Positions 38,569 to 47,932 of a stretch of DNA of 64,000 nucleotides are shown here, piece by piece. Source of the stretch: Mycobacterium angelicum. Lineage in GTDB: Bacteria; Actinomycetota; Actinomycetes; Mycobacteriales; Mycobacteriaceae. The position numbers and the translations under genes were made by a program. How positions within the stretch are numbered: position 1 is the stretch's first letter; every line of letters starts with the position of its first letter. The notes beneath the pieces were generated by a model. It saw nothing but the letters and a program-made list of their open reading frames with translations. It searched no databases and was not told the DNA's origin. The DNA is taken from contig NZ_MVHE01000002.1 in the NCBI RefSeq assembly GCF_002086155.1, forward strand, positions 208,236 to 272,235, given 5' to 3'.

Positions 38569-39002
38569 TGCGCGTCGAACGCCGGTGCGTGATCCACGCC
38601 GACCGCGACGCGGTCTGGAAAATCGTCAGCGACCCAGACTGCTATCCGTCGTTCATGACCAATTTGGAACGCTGGGAGAGCGCAAACGACCAGGCCACCG
38701 GCGTTGGTGCCCGATACACCGTGCACTGGAAGATCGGCTCGGTCCCCGTCGGCGGCCTGATCGAGGTGGTGGAGTTCGACGAGGGCCGGGACCTGGCCTG
38801 GGTGGGCATCACCGGTGTCACGCTGCGCGGCCGGATCAGGTTGCGCGACGCCGCCGACGGCCGGACGAAGGCGACCTTCCGGCTGTCGTATCAGGCGCCC
38901 GGCGGGATATTCGGATACATCGCCGATCGGATCGCGGTTCGTCAGGTGGGACGCAACCTGGCCGACACCTTGAAATGCCTTAAGCGACTTGCCGAATCAT
39001 GA
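38568..39002 (+). CDS. SRPBCC-family polyketide-cyclase/lipid-binding-like protein
   Basis: A 144-residue START/SRPBCC helix-grip protein. It begins with a strand and ADRDAVWKIVSDPDCYPSFM, and contains YTVHWKIGSVPVGGLIEVVEFDEGRDLAW. Such proteins bind hydrophobic ligands. Translationally coupled to the acyltransferase, it may present its acyl substrate (inference). It is convergent with the PaaK-like gene, with 11 bp between the stops. Confidence 0.82.
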   Translation: MRVERRCVIHADRDAVWKIVSDPDCYPSFMTNLERWESANDQATGVGARYTVHWKIGSVPVGGLIEVVEFDEGRDLAWVGITGVTLRGRIRLRDAADGRTKATFRLSYQAPGGIFGYIADRIAVRQVGRNLADTLKCLKRLAES

Positions 39003-39013
39003 CCGCTTCACCT

Positions 39014-40384
39014 TCACCCCTTTAGCGGCACGAAGCGCCGCAGCTTTCCGCTGGCCTGGTGCCGCTGCAAGCTGTCGGCCACTTGGATATTGATCGTCGG
39101 ATTCGCCAACCCGTAGCGGCGCAGCGCGGCGATCAGCGACGCGGTCAATGCCTCCAGTCCTGGGCTGCCGACGACTACGATGTCGGCTCCGGTCGCGGTC
39201 TGGGTGACCTGGTATTCCGATATCCGCGGATTGGTACCCAGTACGTGACGAAAAGCGAGGGCGGGCACCGTCGTTTCCCCGTAGCCGAAGTCGTCGTCGC
39301 GGCGTCCGCCGATATCGGCGATCCGGATAAAGGAACTGCCGCACGCGCAGCCGCCCTCCAGCGGCAGGACTTGGTCGCCGAGGTCGTACCGGATGAACGG
39401 AAACGTCCGGTTGGCCAGCCCGGTGGCCAGCGTCCTCGCGGCTGGCTCACCGGGGCCCACCGGTCTGCCGTTGTCGTCTACACGTTCCAGGACGACCTCG
39501 TCCTCGCACACATGCAGTCCGTCGCCATACCCGCAGCCGACGGCCTGCACTCCGATTTCCGTTGAGCCCCAGAGGTTGTGGATGATCGGATGCCACGCGT
39601 CGGTTATGGCGGTGCGGTCCTCGTCCAGTAGCGGCTCAGAGTTCGTGCTCACCCGCACCGGGGTGATGCGAAGATCGCCGGCCTGCTGCGCGCGGGCCAG
39701 CCGGCCGATCACCGTCGGGTAGCCCACCAAATGGGTCGGCTGGGCGGCCGACACCGCAGCGAGCACTTCGCCGAACGGTGCACCGGCGCCGATCACCACG
39801 GTCTGCATGTTCGGGACGGTCGGCACGTCGAATAAGGGCGTGCTGGCATGCGGAGGCACACCGGCCGAAAGCACGGCCAACCGTACGGGGTCGGATGCCG
39901 GGCTGCGGCGCTCGTCGCGCGTCTGCGTCCGCCAGGCCAGGCAGGCCGCCGAAATGTAGAAGTGCCAGTCCCACACGTAGACACCGCGCACCCCGCTGGA
40001 ACCGCCCGAGCTGAACACCTGATGGTCGCCTTCGGTGTATGAAAACCATTGCTGCTCAGCAAGAATGCGCTCGGCGCCGGCGCGGTCGAGATCCGTGCGG
40101 GTGACGATGGCGTCCCACTGTTGCTGGGCGTCCTGCTTGGTCATCATCGGTAGCGAGGCCAGATCGGCGATCGACGCGCGCGCCGGGTCGAGGCCGCGCA
40201 ACCGCCGGGCGTGAAATGGCGAGCGTTGCTTGGCGTAGCCGAGAAAGGCCCGCAGGCGGTGGTTTTGGTAATCCTCGATCTGTTGGCGCGACCAATCCAG
40301 TCGGGTCAGGTGATCTTTGAGAGCGGCCTGGACCGCATCGAGGTGCGCTGCCCGCATCCGCTCATAGGCCGCCTGTGGCGTCAC
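39014..40384 (-). CDS. Adenylate-forming enzyme, PaaK (phenylacetate-CoA ligase)-like
   Basis: A 456-residue ANL-superfamily enzyme. Phosphate-binding region FSSGGSSGVRGVYVWDWHFY, the WGSTEIGVQAVGCG adenine region and FIRYDLGDQVLPLEGGCACGSSF are characteristic of the PaaK-type coenzyme F390 synthetase/phenylacetate ligase group. The C-terminal catalytic lysine region SGKLRRFVPLKG is present. It activates a carboxylic acid, perhaps to a CoA thioester. The GTG at 40384 is chosen over the open frame upstream, which has no family match. 40385-40602 is a gap with two GTGGAATGCC direct repeats and no gene. Confidence 0.83.
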   Translation of the reverse strand: MTPQAAYERMRAAHLDAVQAALKDHLTRLDWSRQQIEDYQNHRLRAFLGYAKQRSPFHARRLRGLDPARASIADLASLPMMTKQDAQQQWDAIVTRTDLDRAGAERILAEQQWFSYTEGDHQVFSSGGSSGVRGVYVWDWHFYISAACLAWRTQTRDERRSPASDPVRLAVLSAGVPPHASTPLFDVPTVPNMQTVVIGAGAPFGEVLAAVSAAQPTHLVGYPTVIGRLARAQQAGDLRITPVRVSTNSEPLLDEDRTAITDAWHPIIHNLWGSTEIGVQAVGCGYGDGLHVCEDEVVLERVDDNGRPVGPGEPAARTLATGLANRTFPFIRYDLGDQVLPLEGGCACGSSFIRIADIGGRRDDDFGYGETTVPALAFRHVLGTNPRISEYQVTQTATGADIVVVGSPGLEALTASLIAALRRYGLANPTINIQVADSLQRHQASGKLRRFVPLKG

Positions 40385-40602
40385 GGCTACGAGTTTGACA
40401 CGTAACCTTCCAGCATGTTGGACCTGTGCACCTGGTCGCCCGTTTCCTGTTGACCGGCGGTCAAGATGAGCAACCGCAACATCAGGATTTTTCAGTGGAA
40501 TGCCAGCAGGCACAGCCATTTACGTGGAATGCCTTCCCATACCGTAAATCGTTACCCGGTTAGGCCCGGTTAATACGGGTGGATGTGCAGTCGGTCCTCT
40601 CG

Positions 40603-41229
40603 TCACGCCCTGAGGATCATCGGGAACGGACTGCGGTCATCGGGCAGATCACGCGGAAAGCAGGTAGAGACTCCGCCGAGGGTAGGAGGGTAGTCCGGCC
40701 GGGACGTCGATTCGATGCTCAGGCTGTATCCGTCAGGGGCGTAACCAAAGCGGTTGGGCTTGTAGAAGCCGTCTCGTTCGTAGACGTGCCAGCCCCAGCT
40801 CTTCCAGGTTTCACCGGCTTTGGCAACGAGGGCGGCGAAATCGGTGCCGGGTGGAGGCTTGAGGTCACCGACCGTGGAGAACTCTATCGGTGGTGTGCCG
40901 CTGACGACGTCTTTGCATGGGGTCGTTTTGGTGGCGCCGCTGTAGCGGGTGGCGTCAAGGGTGGTTCCCGGGGGGAGCGCCTGCAAGGTCTTTTTGAGGT
41001 AGCCGATTACCGTATCTTGGGCCTGCTGTTGGCTTTTGGGGATGACGGGTTGCAGCCTCCATCCCGGTGGCGGTGGTGGTGCTGATTCCATGGGCGGTCC
41101 TCCAAGGGGGGTAGCGCCAGTCGGCGTCGGCGGCCCGAGCGGGTTGCTGTGACTGCAGGCACCGACGAACACGACCATCAAGAGAGCACCGAAAATGCGC
41201 GCTCCCGGTCGCTGACTGACTTCGTTCAT
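40603..41229 (-). CDS. Lipoprotein, tandem paralogue A
   Basis: A 208-residue lipoprotein. The signal peptide ends in the lipobox VGAC about 23 residues in; a Pro-rich linker (GPPMESAPPPPPGWRLQPVIP) follows. The rest (AQDTVIGYLKKTLQALPPGTTLDATRYSG, SWGWHVYERDGFYKPNRFGYAPDGY) is shared with paralogue B at 41420-42040, with near-identical ends. Similar small lipoproteins accompany type VII WXG-like genes in mycobacteria. The ATG at 41229 follows GGAGG. It arises from an 817-bp tandem duplication. Confidence 0.82.
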   Translation of the reverse strand: MNEVSQRPGARIFGALLMVVFVGACSHSNPLGPPTPTGATPLGGPPMESAPPPPPGWRLQPVIPKSQQQAQDTVIGYLKKTLQALPPGTTLDATRYSGATKTTPCKDVVSGTPPIEFSTVGDLKPPPGTDFAALVAKAGETWKSWGWHVYERDGFYKPNRFGYAPDGYSLSIESTSRPDYPPTLGGVSTCFPRDLPDDRSPFPMILRA

Positions 41230-41248
41230 TGGTGCGTGCCGTCCTCCA

Positions 41249-41399
41249 TCATTTGGGGATGGGCTGGGGAGGCGGAACGCCGGCGATGACGGCGCCCATG
41301 TTCCGTAGTGCCGGGTTGTCGTAGTCCCAGTAGCTGCTGTGCGCTGCGACGCTTGGGGATAGCCCGAGCGGGTCGCCGCTGGGGCCTGCTGCTGCAAAC
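41249..41399 (-). pseudogene. Duplicated 3'-end remnant of the DUF1023 hydrolase
   Basis: On the minus strand these bases read FAAAGPSGDPLGLSPSVAAH ... GVPPPQPIPK and a TGA. This is the last 50 codons of the DUF1023 hydrolase gene (42060-43724) with several substitutions. It lies between the two lipoprotein genes and has no start. It proves that the duplication copied the hydrolase end together with the lipoprotein. Some substitutions are non-synonymous, so the copy is not recent. Confidence 0.9.
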
Positions 41400-41419
41400 A
41401 TGTGCAGTCGGTCCTCTCG

Positions 41420-42040
41420 TCACGCCCTGAGGATCATCGGGAACGGACTGCGGTCATCAGGCAGATCACGCGGAAAGCACGGCGAAATGCCTTGAAGGCC
41501 GGGGGGATAGTCGGGCTTGTACCGCGCGATGATCTGCAGGACGTAACCGTCCGGTGAGTACCCAAAGCGGTTCGGTTTGTAGAAGGCGTCCCGTTCGTAG
41601 ACGTACCAGCCCCAGCTTTTCCAGATGTCGCCAGCTTTGGCGACGATGCTGTTCGTGTCGGTGCCCGGCGGAAGTGTCATGTCGCCGTTGGTTGCTAATT
41701 CCATCGGCGAGTTGGCGACATCCTTGCACGGGGCGACGGTGGCACCGCTGCTGTAACGGCTGGCGTCAAGGGTTGTTCCAGGCGGTAGCGCCTGCAGGGT
41801 CTTTCTCAGGTAGCCGATAACCGTATCTTGGGCCTGCTGTTGGCTTTTAGGGATCACGGGTTGCAGCTTCCATCCCGGTGGCGGCGGGGGTCGTGATTCC
41901 ATGGGTGGTCCTCCAAGCGGTGTGGCGCCGGTTGGTGTCTGCGGCCCGAGGGGGCGTTCGTGACTGCAGGCACCGACGAACACGAGCATGAGGAGAGCAC
42001 TGAAAATACGCACTCGCGGTCGCTGGCTGAGATGGCTCAC
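41420..42040 (-). CDS. Lipoprotein, tandem paralogue B
   Basis: A 206-residue lipoprotein with the lipobox VGAC after FSALLMLVF. It is parallel to paralogue A throughout, including TPTGATPLGGPPMES and the RDLPDDRSPFPMILRA end. The start is a GTG at 42040. It follows the hydrolase gene by 19 bp on the same strand, the ancestral arrangement, and so is likely the original copy. Probably anchored outside the membrane; role unknown. Confidence 0.83.
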   Translation of the reverse strand: MSHLSQRPRVRIFSALLMLVFVGACSHERPLGPQTPTGATPLGGPPMESRPPPPPGWKLQPVIPKSQQQAQDTVIGYLRKTLQALPPGTTLDASRYSSGATVAPCKDVANSPMELATNGDMTLPPGTDTNSIVAKAGDIWKSWGWYVYERDAFYKPNRFGYSPDGYVLQIIARYKPDYPPGLQGISPCFPRDLPDDRSPFPMILRA

Positions 42041-42059
42041 TGGTGCGTGACGTCCTTTA

Positions 42060-43724
42060 TCAGTTGGGGATGGGCTGGGGAGGCGGAACGCCGGCGATGA
42101 CGGCGCCCATGTTCAGCAGTCCGGGGTTTCCTTCACTCCAGTAGCTGCTGTGGGCCGCGACGCTGGGCGTCAGCCCAATCGGGTCGCTGCTGGGGCCTGG
42201 CGCCGCGAATAACCGTGTGCTTCCAAACTCCTGGGCGGCCGGGTCATGACCGAGCGTCAGGTCGGTCACTACGTCGATGATGTCGTTGCGTGCCCTCATA
42301 CCGTATACGGTGGCACCGGGATCAAGGCTTAAGTCGCTGGCGTCGTGAGAGAGCATCCCAGGGCTACCGACCGCGATGACGTTGTTGGCGTCGAGGTGGT
42401 GCCCACCGGTTGCGGCCGCACCGACCACGGTCGAGCCGTAGCTATGTCCGATCACGGTGTCGATCGATGGTGCTCCCACGTGGGAGGCTCGCATGCCGCT
42501 TTCGAATGAATCGAGAGCCGCCCCGCCGGCCCGGGCGCGATCGGGGGATGCCGCCTCGAAAAGGTCCATCGGACGGTCGTAACCCATCCAGGTCGTCACC
42601 GCGACATCACCGGGTTTCAGGTCGGGGTTCGCGGCGAGCGTTGCGTTGTACATGCGCAGGGACTTTAGGTCGCTGCCCTCCAAGGTGGGCAGGTCTTGGC
42701 CGGTGCCCGGGACAAAGAGGGCATTCCGCGTAGCGTAGTCGGGGTTCCCGATCGCGACCGCGGCGTGACCTTTGTCGTCAATAAGGCCAAGATACCGGGG
42801 TACACCATCCTTGCGGTTCAAGTCGGCCTGCACTGCCTTATAGCCGTCAAGGCTATGCCGGGCCGCCAGCAGTTGGGGCGCAAGGGAATTGAATTCGTTG
42901 GTCGTCGCTGCGCTGTGGTCGCCCATATAGATCTGGCGTGCCAGCGCGTCGACGCGCTGCTGCAGACTGTCGACGTTAGCTTGTGCCTGTTGCTGAAGTT
43001 CTGGAAGATATAGCCGGTTGTAGTGGTCTTTGCCCAAGTGGTCGGGCGGGTCCCACGGCATCCCGGGATGGTTGCCGATGTTGTGGTCTTGGCTATACAG
43101 CCAGTCCTTTTCCTCCGGGGTGAGCTTGTTCCACAGGTCGGTGAACTGATTGGGGTCCTCCGGCATCGGCTTTGACAACGCCTGCTGAATGTCTGGCCGA
43201 TTGTCATGGGGCCCTGGGGGAATAGGCGCGTCGCCATCGGCCATATTGATCGCCGTAGCCAACTCCTCGTCTACTGCGTTGGCCTCGGCCACAATGGCAG
43301 TCAAACGCGCCTGCAATGCCGCGCGCTCTTCCTGAATCTTCGCCCAGTCCGCGGCGCTATATCGCGCTCTGGGAATGGCGAGCACTTGGTTGCTCGGGGG
43401 CTCAATTTCCATCTCCGCGGCGGTGACATCTGCCCGCAACTTCGCCAGGTCGGCTTTGACCTTGTCGATGTCGTCGGCGGCTTTGCCCGCTGCCCGTGCG
43501 ACTGCCAGCGCCTCATTGCCGTGGTCGTCAAGGTATTGGCGAATCGTCGCGTTTTAGTGCGCGGCGGCATCATGGGCTGCGCCCTGCCAGGCCGTGAATA
43601 TCGACAGCGACGACAATTCGCGAGAAGCCCCAGTAGCGGCCTGCGATCGGGCGGTGGCCGCGTGAAATACCTCGCGCACTGCCTCGGCGTTCCACCGATC
43701 GATGTCGGCCACCGATAGGGTCAT
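42060..43724 (-). pseudogene. WXG-like/DUF1023 alpha/beta hydrolase with an internal TAA
   Basis: The full frame is 554 codons from the ATG at 43724. It begins MTLSVADIDRWNAEAV, has a WXG-type segment (TAWQGAAHDAA) near codon 50, then an in-frame TAA at codon 57 (43554-43556). Reading resumes with NATIRQYLDDHGNEALAVARAAG. The C-terminal hydrolase is DUF1023-like with nucleophile elbow IGHSYGST and a later GSPGMLSHDASDL. Related ESX-type hydrolases are secreted or surface-located. The nonsense codon could be a real lesion; internal restart at the TTG at 43439 would give a 459-residue hydrolase. Confidence 0.85.
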
Positions 43725-43727
43725 GCC

Positions 43728-44057
43728 TCAGTGCTTTAGCGAAGCCCGGCTATCGGCTGCGACAGCCACGTCTGCGAGCGCTTGCGCGCGTTGCGCCTCG
43801 GCGGCCGCGTACTGTGCGGCGGCATCTTGTAGCGCGAATCCGTGATCTGCGACCCCGCCAATCAAGGCCTGCGATGCTGTTAGCCAGCGGGCAATCCTGG
43901 CGTTGAGCACCATCGCCGATGCGCCGGCCCATCCGTATTGGGCTGCCTCGACGCGATTGTCGGCGGACAGAAACGCTGTCGCCAAATCCTCGGCCTGTCC
44001 GCTCACGTGCCGTCCCGAGGACATCAACTGCTCCAAATCAACGTCAAGCACTGTCAT
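43728..44057 (-). CDS. WXG100-like protein (type VII secretion-related)
   Basis: A 109-residue helical protein. WAG (in GWAGASA, about residue 43) sits in the helix-turn-helix position of WXG100 proteins. The N-terminus MTVLDVDLEQLMSSGRHVSG is typical of the small mycobacterial partner encoded before DUF1023 hydrolases. It ends 3 bp before the hydrolase gene, so the two form an operon with the lipoproteins. No ESX ATPase genes are near, so it would use a core system elsewhere. The ATG at 44057 is preferred. Confidence 0.75.
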   Translation of the reverse strand: MTVLDVDLEQLMSSGRHVSGQAEDLATAFLSADNRVEAAQYGWAGASAMVLNARIARWLTASQALIGGVADHGFALQDAAAQYAAAEAQRAQALADVAVAADSRASLKH

Positions 44058-44220
44058 CCCCTTCCTGGCGGGTGACAACACTACTACCACCTATCTCCGT
44101 GCAAGGTTCACCTGAAAGATCGCCGCGGAGGACGGTTACTGCCGCTCGCTCGTCCAGTAACCGGTCGATCAGCACCGTGCTCGGCGTGCAGTTCATCCCG
44201 TCGGTTATCGCCGACCGGGT

Positions 44221-44510
44221 TGATTGGACGTGAGGGGCCCGGTGATCAGGTCCAGTGCGATCTGCGGTTCTCCGGGCAGGTATTGCCCGACCACGGCGGG
44301 CTGTTGTGCTCGTTTCCGGTTTTGGCGATGGTCGCCGCTTTGATGATCCCCTCGTGAGTCACAGGGGAGCTGCTGGCCGAATTGTGGCAGCTGCTGTCCG
44401 GTGGCACCGGCGCAGTCCCGCGAACAGTGTTGTGGGACAAAGACTCCGGCATCGGCCAGCGCGGCCCCCAGATCCGGCAAACTGTTGGCCACATCAACGG
44501 TGTGACATAG
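44221..44510 (+). mobile_element. IS21-family transposase (IstA) remnant
   Basis: A plus-strand frame reads QVQCDLRFSGQVLP, then FPVLAMVAALMIPS, an in-frame TGA, VTGELLAELWQLLSGGTGAVP, and RTVLWDKDSGIGQRGPQIRQ, ending in TAG (44508-44510). This follows the DDE core of IS21/IS1533-type IstA (QCDLWFP... GAVPRxLVWDNE). Both ends and the SYSR-type segment are missing, and no IstB or terminal repeats are visible. It is a degraded fragment inside the accessory island, between the WXG-like operon and the SnoaL gene. 44058-44220 shows no gene. Confidence 0.78.
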
Positions 44511-44540
44511 CGCGTTGACATCGGCCCGCGGTTGGAGCGC

Positions 44541-44999
44541 TCAGACGAGGCCCGTCGCATCAAAAACCCAGCTAGTGTCCCCACTCGCCAGGTTCTCGAA
44601 ATGACTGGGCGGGGCGAAGCTGACGAGGGTGTTCATGTCCCAATAGTCTTTCCAGACAGCAATTTTCCCGTCGACAACCCGGTGAACGGTGACGAACCGC
44701 AGCACTCCGCACTCCCCGGTCGCGAACGTCCAGGTCTCGGAGTGCTCGTACATGACATCAGAACCGTCGGCCAGCAACGTGCCGTCATGGTTCTCATATC
44801 CCGCCAGCGGCGCCAAACCGATCTTGAGGCGTTTGACGATGTTTTCCGGACCACGCGCGGACACCGCCGGCACCGGCATATCGACGTAGAGGCAGTCCTC
44901 TGACAAGAACGTCTTGACCGCATCCCAGTCCCGTCGTGAAAGTGCCTGCCACATTCCCAATACGACGTCTTGGGCCGAGATCATAGAAACGTCTGTCAT
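44541..44999 (-). CDS. SnoaL/limonene-epoxide-hydrolase-like protein
   Basis: A 152-residue NTF2-like alpha+beta cone protein. LGMWQALSRRDWDAVKTFLSEDCLYVDMPVPAV and the strand RFVTVHRVVDGKIAVWKDYWDMNTL match the limonene-1,2-epoxide hydrolase/SnoaL group. The Arg/Asp pair of epoxide hydrolases is only partly recognisable. Start ATG at 44999 is chosen over a TTG three codons earlier. It is divergent from the dienelactone hydrolase-like gene, 65 bp away. Confidence 0.78.
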   Translation of the reverse strand: MTDVSMISAQDVVLGMWQALSRRDWDAVKTFLSEDCLYVDMPVPAVSARGPENIVKRLKIGLAPLAGYENHDGTLLADGSDVMYEHSETWTFATGECGVLRFVTVHRVVDGKIAVWKDYWDMNTLVSFAPPSHFENLASGDTSWVFDATGLV

Positions 45000-45064
45000 A
45001 ACCGTCAATTAACCCGCTTACCGGTGGGGTGTCAACCACAGCTTTGGCGCGCATACTCGCCAAC

Positions 45065-45982
45065 GTGACTTCGCTGCAGCGCTACCTAGCCGAAGAGATC
45101 GCGTCCGATCACGTCGACGGCTTGCTGACCAGACGCGAAGCCATGCGGCGGTTGGCCTTGCTCGGCATGGGTGCGGCAGCCGCGAGCGCCCTGATCGCGG
45201 CCTGCTCCAAGCCGCAACAACAGGGGCAGGAGTCGACATCTGCGAGCGCCACGAGCTCGGACACTGCCCCCGGCTCAGCGCAGCCACCTGGCATGGCGGG
45301 CGCCCTGCCCACCTCGCCGATCACCTGGCCCGGACCGCAGGGGCCACTACAAGCGGCGTGGGCTCAAGCCGCTAATTCCAAAGGCGCCGTGCTGGTAGTC
45401 CATGAGAACAAGGGCTTGAACGACTGGGTGCGGTCGGTTGCCGGCCGGTTGGCTGGGGCCGGTTATTCGGCCATGGCCATCGACTTGCTCTCGGAGAAAG
45501 GGGGAACCGCAGCCTTTCAAGATCCCGCCGCAGCCACCGCCGCACTGAGCACAATTTCGCCAGAACAGTTCGTTCATGACCTCAATTCCGGTGTGGCCCA
45601 ATTGAAGCTGCGGGCACCGGGGCAGAGGGTCGGGGTGGTCGGCTTCTGCTTCGGCGGGGGATTGGTCTGGCAACTGCTGGCCGCCGGCTCGCTGGGTGTG
45701 TCGGCCGCAGTCCCGTTTTACGGACCGCTTCCCGACAACCCCGACTTCGCCGGGTCCAAGGCCGCCGTGCTGGGAATCTATGGCGCCCTGGACAGTCGTG
45801 TCACGGCGTCGCAGACCGCGGCCAAGGCGGCGCTGCAGCGCGCCAACCTGGTCAACGAACTGGTCGTCGAACCCGACGCCGACCACGCCTTCTTCAACGA
45901 CACCGGCCCGCGCTACAACCCGGTCGCGGCGTCCGACGCCTGGCAACGGCTGTTGGACTGGTTCGGCCGGTACCTGGGCTGA
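45065..45982 (+). CDS. Dienelactone hydrolase family lipoprotein
   Basis: A 305-residue exported hydrolase. The N-terminal region has twin arginines (TRREAMRRLALLGMG) before a hydrophobic stretch ending in the lipobox IAAC, so export may use the Tat route. The catalytic triad is visible: Cys in VVGFCFGG, Asp in YGALDSRV, His in DADHAFFND. The nearest known activity is dienelactone hydrolase. The GTG at 45065 keeps the signal sequence; a GTG at 45029 is also in frame. kup begins 12 bp later on the same strand. Confidence 0.83.
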   Translation: MTSLQRYLAEEIASDHVDGLLTRREAMRRLALLGMGAAAASALIAACSKPQQQGQESTSASATSSDTAPGSAQPPGMAGALPTSPITWPGPQGPLQAAWAQAANSKGAVLVVHENKGLNDWVRSVAGRLAGAGYSAMAIDLLSEKGGTAAFQDPAAATAALSTISPEQFVHDLNSGVAQLKLRAPGQRVGVVGFCFGGGLVWQLLAAGSLGVSAAVPFYGPLPDNPDFAGSKAAVLGIYGALDSRVTASQTAAKAALQRANLVNELVVEPDADHAFFNDTGPRYNPVAASDAWQRLLDWFGRYLG

Positions 45983-45994
45983 GTACGATCAATC

Positions 45995-47932
45995 GTGCAA
46001 ACAAATCCCGAACCTGTATCGCGGCAACGGCTCGGCACGGTCAAAGCAAGCCCGGTCAAGGCAACCGCCGTGGTGGTAGGCGCACTGGGTGTGGTGTTCG
46101 GCGACATCGGCACCAGTCCCATCTACACGATCCAAACCGTCTTCAACCCCGATGACCCGCACCCGGTGCCCATCAGCACCGACAACGTGTACGGCGTCGT
46201 GTCGTTGATCTTCTGGTCGGTGATGCTGATCGTGACGCTGACCTACGTCAGCCTGGTGATGCGAGCCGACAACCACGGCGAGGGCGGCATCATGGCGCTC
46301 ATCACGCTGCTGGGGCGTTGGACCACGCGCCGTGCGGTCATGGCCCTGAGCGCCTTGGGCCTGTTTGGCGCGGCGCTGTTCTTCGGCGACAGCATGATCA
46401 CCCCCGCCATCTCGGTGCTCTCGGCGGTCGAAGGCGTCAAGGTCATCGAGCCGCAACTCGCTACCTGGGTCGTGCCGATCACCGCGGTGATCATCATTGC
46501 CCTGTTTGCCGTGCAGCGGCACGGGACCGGCGCCGTCGGGCGCCTCTTCGGGCCGGTGATGATCGCTTGGTTTGCCGCGATCGGTGCGTGCGGAGTGGCG
46601 GGAATCGTCGACCACCCAGAGATCCTCAAGGCGCTCTCACCGGTGTATGCGGCGAAGTTCATGATGGGGCACTTCCACTTCGCGTTCTTTTCACTTGCCG
46701 CAGTTGTGCTTTCGGTGACCGGCGCCGAGGCTTTGTATGCCGACATGGGGCACTTCGGCCGGCGCGCCATCACCTGGGGCTGGCTGTCGTTCGTGCTGCC
46801 GGGGTGTGCCCTCAACTACCTCGGCCAGGGCGCGCTGCTGCTCGGTGACGCCCGAGCCGTCAGCGCGCCCTTCTTCTTGCTCATTCCGGACTGGGCGCGG
46901 TTGCCGATGGTGCTACTGGCCACGGCCGCGACCGTGATCGCCTCGCAGGCCGTGATCACTGGTGCGTTCTCGGTGGCGTCCCAGGCCGCTCAACTTGGTT
47001 ATCTGCCACGACTGCGAATAGCCCATACGTCGGAGTCGACGATCGGCCAAATCTATGTTCCGTGGATCAACGGCCTGTTGCTGGTCTCGGTGCTGACTCT
47101 GGTGTTTGCGTTCCGCAGCTCGGCTGCATTGGCTTTCGCATTCGGGATGGCGGTCACCGGCACGATCACGATAACCACGCTGCTGTTCCTATACATCGCC
47201 CGTACCCGTTGGGGAACACCTCTGTGGCTGATCGTGATAGGCGGCGGGGCTCTGCTGTTGATCGACCTGATGTTCCTGGCGGCTAACCTGACCAAACTGG
47301 TGCACGGGGCCTGGCTGCCGCTGCTGATCGCCGTAATCGCCTTCACCGTGATGACCACCTGGCAACGCGGACGCGAAATTGTCACCCACGCAAGGGAAGA
47401 GGCCGAAGGGCCGCTTCGCGAATTCGTCGATAGCCTCGCCACGGGCAAGCCGCCGGTTACGCGCGTTCCCGGGACGGCAATTTTCCTCAACCGAGGCAAA
47501 CAGACCGCGCCGCTGGCCATGCGCGCCAATGTCGAACACAATCGAGTGCTGCACGAGCAGGTGGTGATCATGGCGATCGATACGCTTCCAGTGCCGCGAG
47601 TGCCCGAGTCCGAGCGGACCGAAGTTGACGCGCTCGGCTACGCCAAGGACGGCATCATCCACTTGACCGCACACTTCGGATACATGGAAACGCCGAATGT
47701 CACTGCTGCGCTTCGGCTCCTCGATCCGGCCCAAACCGAGGGACCGATCGCCGTGGAGGAAGCTTCCTACTTCCTCTCGAAGCTCGAGCTGATCAAGGGC
47801 ACGGCACCAACCATGGCGGCATGGCGCAAGCGTCTTTTCATTGCGACCTCATACAGCACCGCCGACGCGGCCGAATACTTTGGGCTGCCACTGGACCGTA
47901 CTGTGATCATCGGTGCGCGTATCGAAGTCTGA
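45995..47932 (+). CDS. kup: Potassium uptake protein Kup
   Basis: A 645-residue KUP/HAK-type potassium/proton symporter, full length for the family. GVVFGDIGTSPIYT at about residues 32-45, NHGEGGIMALITLL and FGDSMITPAISVLSAVEG are diagnostic, with 12 hydrophobic segments and a roughly 180-residue C-terminal cytosolic domain. The start is a GTG at 45995. M. tuberculosis uses other potassium systems at other loci and lacks kup as I remember. It takes up potassium at low external concentration. Confidence 0.94.
   Translation: MQTNPEPVSRQRLGTVKASPVKATAVVVGALGVVFGDIGTSPIYTIQTVFNPDDPHPVPISTDNVYGVVSLIFWSVMLIVTLTYVSLVMRADNHGEGGIMALITLLGRWTTRRAVMALSALGLFGAALFFGDSMITPAISVLSAVEGVKVIEPQLATWVVPITAVIIIALFAVQRHGTGAVGRLFGPVMIAWFAAIGACGVAGIVDHPEILKALSPVYAAKFMMGHFHFAFFSLAAVVLSVTGAEALYADMGHFGRRAITWGWLSFVLPGCALNYLGQGALLLGDARAVSAPFFLLIPDWARLPMVLLATAATVIASQAVITGAFSVASQAAQLGYLPRLRIAHTSESTIGQIYVPWINGLLLVSVLTLVFAFRSSAALAFAFGMAVTGTITITTLLFLYIARTRWGTPLWLIVIGGGALLLIDLMFLAANLTKLVHGAWLPLLIAVIAFTVMTTWQRGREIVTHAREEAEGPLREFVDSLATGKPPVTRVPGTAIFLNRGKQTAPLAMRANVEHNRVLHEQVVIMAIDTLPVPRVPESERTEVDALGYAKDGIIHLTAHFGYMETPNVTAALRLLDPAQTEGPIAVEEASYFLSKLELIKGTAPTMAAWRKRLFIATSYSTADAAEYFGLPLDRTVIIGARIEV

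Larger units (their letters stand above)
40583..42216. repeat. 817-bp tandem duplication, two copies
   Basis: Copy 1 starts at 40583 and copy 2 at 41400, both with ATGTGCAGTCGGTCCTCTCG, giving an 817-bp offset. Each copy runs through a lipoprotein gene and into the hydrolase 3' end; the right edge of copy 2 near 42216 is estimated from the offset. Gene ends of the two lipoproteins are almost the same, whereas the middle parts have diverged. Unequal crossing-over of an original hydrolase-lipoprotein unit explains the layout. Confidence 0.85.

Noticed and set aside
40385..40602. Promoter-like direct repeats GTGGAATGCC ahead of the PaaK-like gene
   Set aside because: Two short copies 27 bp apart are seen, but with no palindrome or known regulator pattern; too weak to list as a site.
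41226..41423. Separate small gene between the two lipoproteins
   Set aside because: The sequence is explained by the duplicated hydrolase 3' end; the frame with family similarity has no start.
44100..44220. Left end of the IS21 element
   Set aside because: No terminal inverted repeat or target duplication could be identified, and the frame before 44221 does not match IstA.
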